The position numbers and the translations under genes were made by a program. The notes under the pieces were generated by a model. That model was not told the DNA's origin, searched no databases, and saw nothing but the letters and a program-made list of their open reading frames with translations. From positions 22,954,455 through 23,018,454 of the forward strand of contig CAIIXF020000002.1 in the NCBI GenBank assembly GCA_903813345.2: a stretch of DNA of 64,000 nucleotides, in the 5' to 3' direction. Positions within the stretch are counted from its first letter, which is position 1. Each line of letters begins with the position of its first letter. Positions 48,078 to 57,616 of this stretch are shown piece by piece. This stretch comes from Owenia fusiformis (taxonomy: Eukaryota > Annelida > Polychaeta > Sabellida > Oweniidae).

Positions 48078-48238
48078 CTGAAAAGGAAATGCAAGATTGT
48101 TGATCGATACATGCTAAACACCAACTTATACTTTTTGGTACCTTGGCCAATTGATTTGTACAAAAACGATAGGACCTACTCAAGTCAGATGATAATGTAG
48201 CATTATATGTACAGTGCAAAGTATAGAGTTGCACTCAC

Positions 48239-48354
48239 GCAGGCAGTAACCCTTTATATGTATGTACTCATTGCAACATATAATACTCTTCTCTGGACAG
48301 ATAGGCACAGGCCCCAATCTGTATCCAATCATCTGGACATTTCTGAATCTGGAC
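48239..48354 (-). CDS. Cys-rich cluster gene 5 (subtype I), exon B
   Basis: 116 bp on the minus strand between acceptor AATATTTCCAG and consensus donor C|GTGAGT. Peptide: FRNVQMIGYRLGPVPICPEK, then SIICCNEYIHIKGYCL. The CC pair followed by a Gly-Tyr-Cys recalls the end of EMI-type domains (CCPG...G.C), but the match is loose. Starts phase 2, ends phase 1. Paralogue at 57501-57616. Confidence 0.6.
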
Positions 48355-48648
48355 CTGGAAATATTTATACGACGCATTCATAAATGACCAAAACACTTTG
48401 ATATAACTAACAAATATGTACGCACAATTGCCATATGGAAAGAACCAAAACTTGTTGCAGAATCCACCAAGATAACATCTAAATGCACCCCGGTCATATG
48501 GTATAACCCACTACAGATCGCAAAGATCTATTCGACCGAACCAAATCAGAAGTTTAAATTTTGAGTGACATTTAACGAAGCAAGTCTCGCAAGATATTTT
48601 TATGTACATGTATACAGTTTGAAAGTATCAATTGAACGTACACATATC

Positions 48649-48797
48649 CTTGCACAGTTTTATAACAACGCCGACTGCCTTTTGGACCACATCTTCGAGA
48701 CTGTTTTAGATCGGCTTTCTCAACGTAGTATTCTCCTTTGTTGTAGTAGTACTTTTGTACAGGTCGTGCTGGTTTAGGTATACAGCACATATTCTTG
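48649..48797 (-). pseudogene. Cys-rich cluster gene 5 (subtype I), exon A with mutated donor
   Basis: Minus strand, acceptor TTTTTAG. Peptide NMCCIPKPARPVQKYYYNKG, then later SRRCGPKGSRRCYKT. Against the intact paralogue 58254-58409, the donor GTATGT reads ATATGT here, and the exon tail is eight bases shorter. The next GT would shift the frame against exon B. The gene is therefore probably inactive, or uses another exon A. No signal-peptide exon was found upstream. Confidence 0.5.
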
Positions 48798-48817
48798 CTA
48801 AAAACAATTGGTATACG

Positions 48818-48999
48818 ACGTCAATGACCCTGGCATTTTGTCATTTATGCTTCAAATGTCATGAAACTTGGTCAGAATGTTCCTTGTACATTTATAAATA
48901 TAAATATGAAGTATATGGAGTTACTAGCATTTGATTGGCCGGTTTCATGGTTTCATGACGTTTGAAGCATAAATGACAAAATGCCAGGGTCATTGACGT
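48818..48999. mobile_element. Foldback MITE, 48-bp arms
   Basis: Ends ACGTCAATGACCCTGGCATT and AATGCCAGGGTCATTGACGT; the pairing runs for about 48 bp, through TCATTTATGCTTCAAA. Confidence 0.75.
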
Positions 49000-49220
49000 T
49001 ACTTCTTGGACACCCTGTAGTAAACAAGATTCTCGAAATTTTAATACCTTTCTACATAGTCTTAATTACGTGGTTTCAAAATGTTGCATACTGTGTGCCA
49101 AAAAAACATTTTCATGCTCAAAATGCCGCTCTCGTTTCAGAAGGCAAACTTTGAACGCATCGGGTGAAGTTTTTCCGACTATAGTCTCAGAGATATCTTA
49201 TATCATATGTAATGGGTCAT

Positions 49221-49548
49221 ATCTCATACTTGAGTGGGTTTGGGGTAGATATCACCCGGGAATATATATCGTATCTGAGGAGCGGGCAGGATATATTGTA
49301 TATGTCCCGCTCCAGGCCAAATGTGGGCAGATATAATATATCCATCCCGCTCCCGGGAATTTTTCAAAAGTTTAAATATCATAAGTTTTAATTTTTTAAT
49401 TTTAAAATTTAATTTTTTTAAGTTTAAATGTTACAATTTCATTGTATTGAACAAAAAGAATATTACGAAAATGTTAAATATAAATATCTTGTCATTTGAA
49501 AAAGGTGGAAAGGGTTATATCTACCCTAAATCCACTCAAGTATGAGAT
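49221..49548. mobile_element. Hairpin element ATCTCATACTTGAGTGG...CCACTCAAGTATGAGAT
   Basis: Inverted ends of about 30 bp, with an inner second inverted set around GAGCGGGCAGGATATA / TATATCCATCCCGCTC. Confidence 0.65.
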
Positions 49549-49554
49549 ACACCA

Positions 49555-49630
49555 GTTATGCACGGTCGGTTTGGATACATGGAATATCCCTCGGGATATT
49601 CCCTGTATCCAAAACCTCCCAGTGCATAAC
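49555..49630. mobile_element. Hairpin MITE (GTTATG...CATAAC family), copy 2
   Basis: GTTATGCACGGTCGGTTTGG at the left and AAACCTCCCAGTGCATAAC at the right, with GAATATCCCTCGGGATATTC in the loop. Same family as 1542-1668. Confidence 0.6.
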
Positions 49631-49920
49631 CCCTATGTATCGTCCTTGTAATCTCTCCTTTCAACTCTCTGATGCTTCTAGAGTTGTTAGTTTTGACATT
49701 ACATTGGGGGTTTGGGTTTAGCATATTTTGTCATTTTGAGTACGTTTTGTGAAATGGCCATAAAGTCGTGATAATTCGAAATAGACCAATGAAAGTTTGA
49801 TTGTACTAAATGCATCTCACTCACAAGCTGGATGGCTCAGTCATAAATGTTATTTGGTTGATTTTTAGTTAAGTTTTATCTCATAACGTTTCTCATAAAT
49901 AAATAATTAAGATGTTTTTA

Positions 49921-49997
49921 TTACTTTTTTCCAATATCGCCTCCTGATCGTCTTACTTGCTCTATCAAATCCTTGTTACTCGTCACCACGTTTTTAG
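49921..49997 (-). CDS. Cys-rich cluster gene 4 (subtype II), terminal exon C
   Basis: Minus strand: acceptor TATTTTGTTTCAG, two bases complete Ala, then KNVVTSNKDLIEQVRRSGGD, IGKK and TAA (77 bp). The paralogue at 59687-59763 has equal length and near-identical peptide. Charged, helix-like tail without Cys. Joins exon B 50543-50655 in phase 1. Confidence 0.65.
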
Positions 49998-50542
49998 CTG
50001 AAACAAAATATTCCGCGTTTAGGTTTGGACATAAGTAAAGACTGATAAGGCAGTTTGAGAAGCGCTGGTGGAACTGGAGGGGAAGGGGGCATTAAACCCA
50101 CCCTTCTAGGATGGGCTCCAAAAAGGTATGTAGGGCCTCAATTGGTGGCGCTTTTTAAGCATAACTTGGCCTTTTTGGGTCCTATTTTCTAATTTTTAGT
50201 CAAATCTCCGGGAGGTTTGATTTTTTCTAGTTCGTTTTTTTGTGAACGCGAAAGTATATGGTTTTTCCCATCATTCTAAGAAATATTTCCCCCAAAAGGT
50301 GAGAGGACACCCCAGGAATCAAAATCACACGTTGGAGTGGGCATCAACATATCAACAATAATATTTCATTTTTGCATAGTTTTGCCTTGGTAATGTTTGT
50401 ATCATGGCTACAGCCTTGATGTGCATCGCTTCAGATTTAAATGTTCGTGGACAAACTAATTAGGATCAAATGATAGCACGGTATCTCTCCAAATGTAAGT
50501 ATTATAAACATAGTAGGTGATTGAACTACTTAGTTACTATAC

Positions 50543-50655
50543 CTATGCAATTTCCATGCACTTTTGCGAATCCATTACAACAAGTGACCTGGTTAGAAGG
50601 ACATGTTCTATATTCAGTCCTGTACATTTTTTTCTGGCGGTACAATGTTACCCTT
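50543..50655 (-). CDS. Cys-rich cluster gene 4 (subtype II), exon B
   Basis: 113 bp on the minus strand, acceptor GTTTTTTTCCAG, donor G|GTATAG. Peptide TLYRQKKMYRTEYRTCPSNQ, then VTCCNGFAKVHGNCI. The YR repeats before the CC pair and the G.C ending are EMI-like. It receives exon A in phase 2 and passes to exon C in phase 1. Paralogue at 61188-61300. Confidence 0.65.
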
Positions 50656-50815
50656 CTGGAAAAAAACTTTTGAAATGTTGATATCATTCAGAAAATACAA
50701 ATGGAGTCACGCAAAACACAATGTGACGAATATACATAAATATGATAAATATGTGCTTGTACATCTCTACGTGATATATTTGATAATTATGAAATAGTAT
50801 TTCGTTCAGTTGTAC

Positions 50816-50975
50816 CTAGTTCGTTGCCCTGATCTGTAACATCTCGCTGATCCCTTTGGGCCACATCTTCTTGATACCCTGCCCATATATGATTGTTGCT
50901 GATAATATGACTCAGATACATAATATGGGACTTGTCTGGGTGAAACATCCACTTTGCAGCATTTGTTTTCTTCCT
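50816..50975 (-). CDS. Cys-rich cluster gene 4 (subtype II), exon A copy 1
   Basis: 160 bp, acceptor TTTCTAG (an alternative AG two bases on would give phase 0), donor AG|GTACAA. Peptide NKCCKVDVSPRQVPYYVSES, YYQQQSYMGR, then SRRCGPKGSARCYRSGQRTR. The exon ends in phase 2, as required by exon B. It is the nearest of several tandem copies and the most likely one to be used. Confidence 0.6.
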
Positions 50976-51111
50976 CTAGAAATACACATACACTTTGTCA
51001 AGTACAAAATTTAATGTATCAATTTTTTGTTTGGCATAAACTTTTAGAATGGATATCAAGATTACTAAGTGTAATTTGATAATTATGAAAGAGTATTTCG
51101 TCAAGTTGTAC

Positions 51112-51271
51112 CTAGTTCGTTGCTCTGAGTTGTAACATCTCCGTGATCCCTTTGGGCCACATCTTCTTGATATACTACCCATGTATGATTGTTGCTGATA
51201 ATATGACTCAGATACATAATATGGGACTTGTCTGGGTGAAACATCCACTTTGCAGCATTTGTTTTCTTCCT
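51112..51271 (-). CDS. Cys-rich cluster gene 4 (subtype II), exon A copy 2
   Basis: 160 bp with the same splice boundaries and phases as 50816-50975. It differs mainly in the second half (SRRCGPKGSRRCYNSEQRTR). It would splice to the same exon B. Two intact, in-phase alternatives raise the possibility of alternative or mutually exclusive use; including both would break the single-domain layout. Confidence 0.5.
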
Positions 51272-51310
51272 CTAGAAATACAAATGCACTTTTTTTATTT
51301 TTTTATTTTC

Positions 51311-51421
51311 ATCTCGTAAATGCCACGCCCATGTATGATTGTTGCTGGTAATATGACTCAGATACATAATATGGGACTTGTCTGGGTGACACATCCACTT
51401 TGCAGCATTTGTTTTCTTCCT
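51311..51421 (-). pseudogene. Truncated exon A copy 3 (subtype II)
   Basis: Keeps the acceptor and the 5' half (through QQQSYMG) but continues GVAFTR and then a TGA where the CGPKGS block should be. The break joins an A-rich stretch that leads into the next copy. 150-bp repeat unit with copy 4. Confidence 0.6.
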
Positions 51422-51460
51422 CTAGAAATACAAATGCACTTTTTTTATTTTTTTATTTTC

Positions 51461-51571
51461 ATCTCGTAAATGCCACGCCCATATATGATTGTTGCTGATA
51501 ATATGACTCAGATACATAATATGGGACTTGTCTTGGTGACACATCCACTTTGCAGCATTTGTTTTCTTCCT
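51461..51571 (-). pseudogene. Truncated exon A copy 4 (subtype II)
   Basis: Near-identical to copy 3 at a 150-bp offset, with the same break point after GVAFTR. A frame-breaking duplication has been copied. Confidence 0.6.
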
Positions 51572-51761
51572 CTAGAAATACACATACAATTTATCAAGTA
51601 CAAGATTTAATGTATCAATCTTTGTTTGGCATAAACTTTTAGAATGGATGTCAAGATTACTAGGCGTAACTTATATAAAATATATCCTTGCTACTTCGCA
51701 GTTCAAACATGAAAAAAGATCGTGCAAACATCACCCCCCCCCCCCACCCTAGCATGTGTGT

Positions 51762-51838
51762 TTAAAGTTGATTATCACCCGGCAACTCCACCATCAATAA
51801 TTGCATATAGAATTTCCTAGTCCCGGGTGTTTCTTCAT
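51762..51838 (-). CDS. Candidate terminal exon C of gene 3 (subtype III)
   Basis: After GCACAG at 51839 the minus strand gives two bases completing Asn. Then follow EETPGTRKFYMQLLMVELPG, DNQL and TAA, 77 bp in all. That is the same length and phase as the subtype II terminal exons, although the peptide is not similar. The pyrimidine tract before the acceptor is poor, so the call is weak. Confidence 0.25.
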
Positions 51839-51910
51839 CTGTGCATTATTTCCAGTTCCACAAATGCGTATGATAAAAGATTTAACAGTAATAGGTATTA
51901 GTAAACTAAC

Positions 51911-52023
51911 TTGTACAATAGCCTTTCAAATTGTAGTAGCCTGGACAGCAAATTTTCTTATTCTGCGGACAAGGACGGGGTGCCATTCTATAGGCCAACT
52001 TCTGTCTGTATACGGGTGCGTTT
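51911..52023 (-). CDS. Cys-rich cluster gene 3 (subtype III), exon B
   Basis: 113 bp on the minus strand, acceptor GATTATTACAG, donor A|GTTAGT. Peptide NAPVYRQKLAYRMAPRP, then CPQNKKICCPGYYNLKGYCT. CCPGYYNLKGYC is the closest match in the cluster to the CCPG(Y/W)xG..C end of an EMI domain. Length, entry phase 2 and exit phase 1 equal those of subtype II exon B. The plus-strand frame over the same bases is a shadow. Confidence 0.6.
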
Positions 52024-52559
52024 CTGTAATAATCCAAATGAAAGCTTTTTTAAATAAATATCAGCAAATATGCTCAATCATTTATACTTGTACATATGAT
52101 TCTAGGGTCAGAGAGATGCTGTCAATATTTTATCATTCTGATGCCCATAGCATCTCTCTCTCTCTGTTTCATCGCAGATCTCTCCAGAAGGATAGAGATG
52201 GAGAAGGCGTGGCTAACAACGATGATATTTGATGATTCGAAGAAGTCAGTCCTTCTATTCAATCGAACGCTATTGGTAGAACATACACATGCACACACAT
52301 GCAACAAAACATTCTATCAAAATCAATTTAATTCTATGAATTCGTCTTATAGCGTGTGACGTGCACGAGACTACAGCCAGGGAGAGGAATAGTTGTTGGT
52401 GAATCATAACTCGCCCTCGCACCGCCTTGTGTTAGAAATTTCGATGTTTTTTGTACTGCTTTCAACACACTCACGGGATTGACGAATTTAGCAAATAATG
52501 AAATTGCCCCTTTACGAAAATATAAACAATTTATAGGCATTTAGCATAATTCAAACTAT

Positions 52560-53540
52560 AAATGTCCCTTAGTTTTTACGTTACCTTTATAGAGTTGCCT
52601 TCTTGGTAAATATCTGATTTCCTTTTGGTCCACGTTTTCGATTTTGCATATTTTTGTCCTTTTGGTAAACATAGTAGCAAACATTTTGAGTTTAGGCCAC
52701 ATTAATATAATCTGTATCATCAGCTTGTTACCTGTATTGTGTCGCATGGGAGGTACATCTCCGAGTTCCTTTTGGTCCACATCTTCGATATTGCGTAACT
52801 TTGTCCTTTTGGTAAACATACAAGTAAACATTTTGAATTTAGGCCACATTAACATTATCTGTATAATCAGCCTGTTACCTGTATTGTGTCGCATGGGAGC
52901 TACATCTCCGACTTCCTTTTGTTCCACATCTTCGATATTGCGTAACTATGTCCATTTGGTAAACAAACTAGTAAACATTTTGAATTTAGGCCACATTAAC
53001 ATTATCTGTATAATCAGCCTGTTACCTGTATTGTGTCGCATGGGAGGTACATCTCCGACTTCCTTTTGGTCCACATCTTCGATATTGCGTAACTTTGTCC
53101 TTTTGGTAAACATACAAGTAAACATTTTGAATTTAGGCCACATTAACATTATCTGTATAATCAGCCTGTTACCTGTATTGTGTCGCATGGGAGCTACATT
53201 TCCGACTTCCCTTTGGTCCACATCTTCGATATTGCATATTTTTGTCCTTTTGGTAAACATAGTCGTAAACATTTTGAGTTTAGGCCACATTAACATAATC
53301 TGTATAATCAACTTGTTACCTGTATTGTGTCGCATGGGAGGTACATCTCCGACTTCCTTTTGGTCCACATCTTCGATATTGCGTAACTTTGTCCTTTTGG
53401 TAAACATACAAGTAAACATTTTGAATTTAGGCCACATTAACATTATCTGTATAATCAGCCTGTTACCTGTATTGTGTCGCATGGGAGGTACATCTCCGAC
53501 TTCCTTTCGGTCCACATCTTCGATATTGCGTAACTTGTGC
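52560..53540 (-). repeat. 147-bp tandem array made from the 3' half of exon A plus its splice donor
   Basis: The word GCATGGGAG recurs at 52744, 52891, 53038, 53185, 53332 and 53479, exactly 147 bp apart, and a degenerate seventh unit lies near 52597. On the minus strand each unit carries TQYRRCGPKGSRRCTSHATQ, then YR, ending at CAG|GTAACA, that is, the end of exon A with an intact donor. No strong acceptor precedes the units. The repeat is a multiple of three, so long frames stay open on both strands (349 and 268 codons); I regard these as artefacts. Confidence 0.85.
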
Positions 53541-53625
53541 AGAAACTTGTCTTTGTCCGGATACCTCTGTAGTATAAAACGATTCTTTCTTTGGAGTGTC
53601 GTCAATGGAACAACAAACGTGTTTT
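53467..53625 (-). CDS. Cys-rich cluster gene 3 (subtype III), exon A (array founder)
   Basis: 159 bp, acceptor TTTTTCTGATTTTAG, donor AG|GTAACA. Peptide KHVCCSIDDTPKKESFYTTE, VSGQRQVSAQV, then TQYRRCGPKGSRRCTSHATQ, YR. It has the full exon-A layout (CC pair, then RCGPKGSRRC) and phases, and it is the only complete unit next to the 147-bp array. It probably joins exon B at 51911-52023 across the array. Confidence 0.6.
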
Positions 53626-53901
53626 CTAAAATCAGAAAAATAGACAAAACTGACGCAGTGTGGATGACACAACCACAAGTACATCTCATATAATGGCAAA
53701 AAATAAACATACTTCGAAAGTTTGGTTTTAATGTATAAAATAAAAGTAACAATTATCTCTTTAACGAGTTAAATAATCATATATTTTGTAACTTGCATCT
53801 CAGAACAGGTTTTGACACGGCCAATGGAGTCGTTCGTTATGCATTATATATTTTATTTCAAATGAATAAAAACATTAACCAAAAATTAAAATAATTGTTT
53901 A

Positions 53902-53955
53902 TTACGATGCTGGATTGAGGGGGTCGAAATAGCTTGCTACATCATCCCCTCTGGC
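53902..53955 (-). CDS. Candidate terminal exon with RGD motif
   Basis: Minus strand: strong acceptor TTTTATTCCAG, then in phase 0 ARGDDVASYFDPLNPAS and TAA, with AATAAA overlapping the stop and another AATAAA about 45 bases on. Only phase 0 is open, and it fits directly to the signal-peptide exon at 54884-54937, giving a 35-residue secreted peptide precursor. RGD is an integrin-binding motif in many proteins; whether it acts so here is unknown. Confidence 0.35.
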   Translation of the reverse strand, partial: ARGDDVASYFDPLNPAS

Positions 53956-54229
53956 CTGGAATAAAATTAAAACGAATAGTTATGAACAACTGTATTCAAA
54001 CTTAACTATATGTTAAAGGCCGAGTTCCGGGAAATATTAACACAATTGAACATCTTAAACAACTAATATACATACTTTTTGTGGCTTGGTTGAATGGCTA
54101 TTAATCCCAAGTTCCGATGTGCCTCATCAAGAAGACGATAGAGTGACAAAGATTATGTCAAGCGGGGTTTATAATTTTTGTGCAAATTTTCTTCTTGGAT
54201 CGAAAAATTTAATTTTAATTCGATTAACT

Positions 54230-54440
54230 TACGATAGGTGGCAAAAGGTCTAAAGGTAGGTCACGTGACACAAAACAACGAATCATATGACACGAAACAA
54301 TGATTCATTCGCCAGATGGCGCAGTTAAATGAGGTCAATTTTACGACAAACGAAAACCGTTTAGCTCAGCTTCAATTTTGCTCTCGCAGTCGAACGAAAC
54401 TGACACTTCTTTCGTTGATATCTAGGTGAGTGATTTTTTT
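54230..54440 (+). other. Possible promoter and 5' non-coding exon on the plus strand
   Basis: GC content rises locally, and ..TTGATATCTAG|GTGAGTG at 54425 is a consensus donor after a CTCGCAGTCGAACGAAACTG-type stretch. There is no following coding exon that I can identify. Listed as a faint possibility. Confidence 0.12.
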
Positions 54441-54883
54441 CAGGCTCCGGTATTTTGACAAAAGTAAGTTCACGTCGTAGCCATTCTTAGGGGCAGGTTT
54501 GAGGCACCAACGATTTATTTTGAAGATTTTCTAAGGAATTATTCCCGATTTCCAGTATTGTCCCTTTAATTTCCTTTATAATTGTTATAATTTTTGTTTG
54601 TACATGTACTTGACTCCAAGGGGTGTGAATGTACTTGAAGAATAAAAAATATATGTTTATTTCATAGATGTCATGCAAAAGCAGTAGTGCACATTCGAAC
54701 AAAAAAAACGAATCGTTATAAACAACTCGTTTTCAAGCTTACCTTATTTCATAGATGAGCTATTAACAGCTGTACAGATTTGAACTAAAAACGAATCTTT
54801 CTTACAACTTCTTTAATTATTATACAATGCCATTCTTATCTGATCGTACTAAATGTTTCTTCATCAAAAAGTACCGTTATTAC

Positions 54884-54937
54884 CTCAGTATGCGGCCATG
54901 AGACGATGACTGCTACAACTAAAAACAAACCATTCAT
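54884..54937 (-). CDS. Candidate signal-peptide exon
   Basis: Minus strand ATG followed by NGLFLVVAVIVSWPHTE and the donor GAG|GTAATA in phase 0. A short hydrophobic leader fits a secreted protein. Partners in phase: the RGD exon 53902-53955 directly. Alternatively it could serve as leader for a subtype II exon A if the alternative phase-0 acceptor is used. It cannot join the subtype III exon A in phase. Confidence 0.35.
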
Positions 54938-55284
54938 CCTGTTGAGTGTGAGTGAACTTAGTTATTGTTATACACAGACTTGGGTATCTTATATCTATCT
55001 TATATTGATGTATAAATGTAGATAATATTATCAGTCATATGTTATGGACAGAACCAACTGTGGAAAGCCGTGTATGTTCCCATACAACTGGTGAACTTGT
55101 TCCGATTGCGGGGCGTAGCCATGATTCCAGATAAGGGAAGGCAAAATGAACTGGACGAGTGAAATTGAACAGAGTTGAACAGAGTTCAATTTAAGACTCC
55201 GGACAGAATGTACCTAAATCTCGATCTCGACCTTTGATCTTCAAAATTTCAAATTGTCATTTTTTCATCGTTAATCGTTTTAAC

Positions 55285-55620
55285 CTGCTATTGGTTGGTT
55301 GGTTGGTTGGTTGGTTGTTGGTTGGTTGATTGGTTGGTTTGATATTTTTCTGTTCGTTGGTTGGTTGTCTGGCTGGTTAGATGGTTGGTTTGTTGCTTCC
55401 TTGCTTGGTTTGACGGACGCTTGGTTTGCTGCTTGGTTGGTTTATTGGCTTCTTGCTTGGCTGTTTGTTTTGTTGCTTGGTTGGTTGGTTACTTTCTCGG
55501 TTGCTTGGTTTTGTGATTGATTGGCCATTTGCTTAGTTGCATGTACGAATGTTTGTTTGTTTGCTTGGTAGGTGGATGGGGTTGGCTGCTTGCTCGGTTG
55601 CTTGCTAACTTGAATGATAA
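55285..55620 (+). repeat. Degenerate (GGTT)n low-complexity tract
   Basis: TTGGTTGGTTGGTTGG opens a long GGTT/GCTT-rich stretch. The frame through it is only Trp/Leu/Gly-rich and not coding. Confidence 0.85.
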
Positions 55621-56306
55621 CATCTTATGTAAACTATACAGATAAAAGAAAATTAATTTTACAGTATGATGGTAAAGATATTTCATTTGCAACTTGGCCT
55701 AAAGTAGATGCAAAGTCCCTAATTGTTTATTGGACATGATTACACATAGCTCAAGTAATCTGTACACAGGGTTAAAATGATGCAAAGCCTCAAAAATGCA
55801 CGTTCCTTGGACACACATGAGTAGAGTGCGCACTACACTCATTTGATCCGTGTTACTCAAGTATTGTCCAGAAAAATTGTCTGGCTCTTAAGAATTTTCC
55901 CCGGGGGTTTAATTAAAAAAAAATAGTATTTAACTTTTTCTTAAATATAGTTTTCTAGGATTCTTACGGGCAAAAAGTGATATTAAAACTTCAAAAACCA
56001 TATGCTTGTCTGGTTTTTCTAAATATGAGGCCCATCATGAAGTGCCAGTATTTGACAAAAGAGGGCGTGGCACTTCCTCATTTCGCTTAGGAAACGGACA
56101 CAGTTCCCAAAGAAACGAAAATCGAAGACAGTACACAGCTTTATGCATGAAACGCATGAAATGCATGAAAAGTGTTCGATCCTTATGCGAATAATATAAT
56201 ATAAAAATTTGAGAAATAGCAAATATATTTTTTTGTAAAACCGATACTAATCTCCATAGATCATAGAATATCAGTATTTTATTCTTTATATTAATATATA
56301 GAGGAT
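55621..56306. other. Intergenic, nothing recognised
   Basis: Short unsupported frames only. Confidence 0.4.
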
Positions 56307-56439
56307 ATCCTATGATTTATGTGTGATATGATTTTTATCCACGAATGGATATGATATCTGCACGAGCGAGCGTAGCGAGAGAGTGCAGGTATCAATACCC
56401 ATGAGTGGATTAAATCATATCACGAGTAAATCATAGGAT
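56307..56439. mobile_element. Hairpin MITE ATCCTATGATTTA...TAAATCATAGGAT
   Basis: 133 bp with inverted ends and an inner CACGAGCGAGCGTAGCGAGA GC-rich loop; ATATGATTT.. and AAATCATAT extend the stem. Confidence 0.65.
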
Positions 56440-56842
56440 GTTCTTTTTATTCCATAGTTAAAGTCATCATCAGAATCGTCGGAAATTAAGTTATTTAATT
56501 CGAATTTCCAAACGATCTGGCGATGTTGACACTTAGCCTCGTTTTGAGTCTGCAGTAGCAAAAATCCATAAACCATCGCATACGACGTCGTATGTCATGG
56601 CTAAAATACCGTATGTTATGGTTAAGTGAAAATTTGTCAAAAATATCATATTTTACCACTGATTACAAAAATACCGTTTTTATTTTCACATGTTATCCTA
56701 TGAATATCATGCTAACTATGGAATAGTATATGCATGTGTATATTTAAAAAACTCCTTGAATAAAATAAGACACAAACACATATGTATAAAGATACGTATA
56801 TTTTTCCTTTATAACATATCCATACAAGTACAAACAATTCAT

Positions 56843-56913
56843 TTATCCAACAATTCCAGCGTCCTTGCGCAGTTTTTCCAACAATTCCAGGTTGTTTACT
56901 GCAAAACTCTGGT
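56843..56913 (-). CDS. Cys-rich cluster gene 2 (subtype I), terminal exon C
   Basis: Minus strand acceptor TCTTTTTCTTTCTAG; two bases complete His, then QSFAVNNLELLEKLRKDAG, IVG and TAA. Intact and nearly the same as 48007-48077. Confidence 0.65.
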
Positions 56914-57500
56914 CTAGAAAGAAAAAGAAAAATTGACCGTTGTCGGGTTTAGACCAACATATTGTTTGTAGTACGTTAAAAACCGATTGAAAGAAAAATT
57001 GAAATGTTTCTGCAGGAGAGTCTTGGTTTTTCTGTTTAAAATAAGAAGTTACTGAACCAAGCACTGGCTTCTGCTGTGTAAAGGTCTCCTCACAAATAGG
57101 CGAATCCATTAAACGCAGCCTAATGAATTGAGTCTTGTAAATTCTGTCTATTGATAACGCAAATATGCAAAACGATGGGCAGTTTTAATTTGCGCATGCT
57201 TTCGAAGCCATCTGAGTGTACCCTCACAATTGACCAAATTTTGGAGTTTATCTCATGTTTATTTATTTTTTAATTTTATTTTTACAGATAATACCGACTT
57301 GGGCAAGGCAACGAATGTGCAATTATATAGTCAGAGGTTCGATTGACAAACTAAATTTCTATTGTAAATTGAAACTTAATAGTTACCACGACCACGACCG
57401 AAATAATTATTTGAAACGATATCTCAATCAGTGGAACATATATGACTTCAATACGAAATTACTATGTGTGTTAATAAACATGTACAGTAGTTGTACTCAC

Positions 57501-57616
57501 GCAGACAGTAACCCTTTATATGTATGTACTCATTGCAACATATGATATTCTTCTCTGGACAGATAGGCACAGGCCCCAATCTGTATCCAATCATCTGGAT
57601 ATTTCTGAATTTGGAC
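57501..57616 (-). CDS. Cys-rich cluster gene 2 (subtype I), exon B
   Basis: 116 bp, acceptor AATACCTTCAG, donor C|GTGAGT. Peptide KFRNIQMIGYRLGPVPICPE, then KNIICCNEYIHIKGYCL. Only three or so residues differ from the copy at 48239-48354. Enters in phase 2 and exits in phase 1. Confidence 0.65.

Noticed and set aside
51801-52232. 143-codon plus-strand frame
   Set aside because: Shadow of the minus-strand subtype III exon B, which has splice sites and the conserved Cys pattern.
52644-53693. 349-codon plus-strand frame with 49-residue repeats
   Set aside because: It runs antisense to the exon-derived 147-bp repeats; it is open only because the unit is a multiple of three.
52946-53752. 268-codon minus-strand repeat frame
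   Set aside because: Same array, a frame that does not carry the conserved RCGPKGS motif and that runs through intron sequence.
55299-55520. 73-codon Trp/Leu-rich frame
   Set aside because: Low-complexity GGTT repeat.
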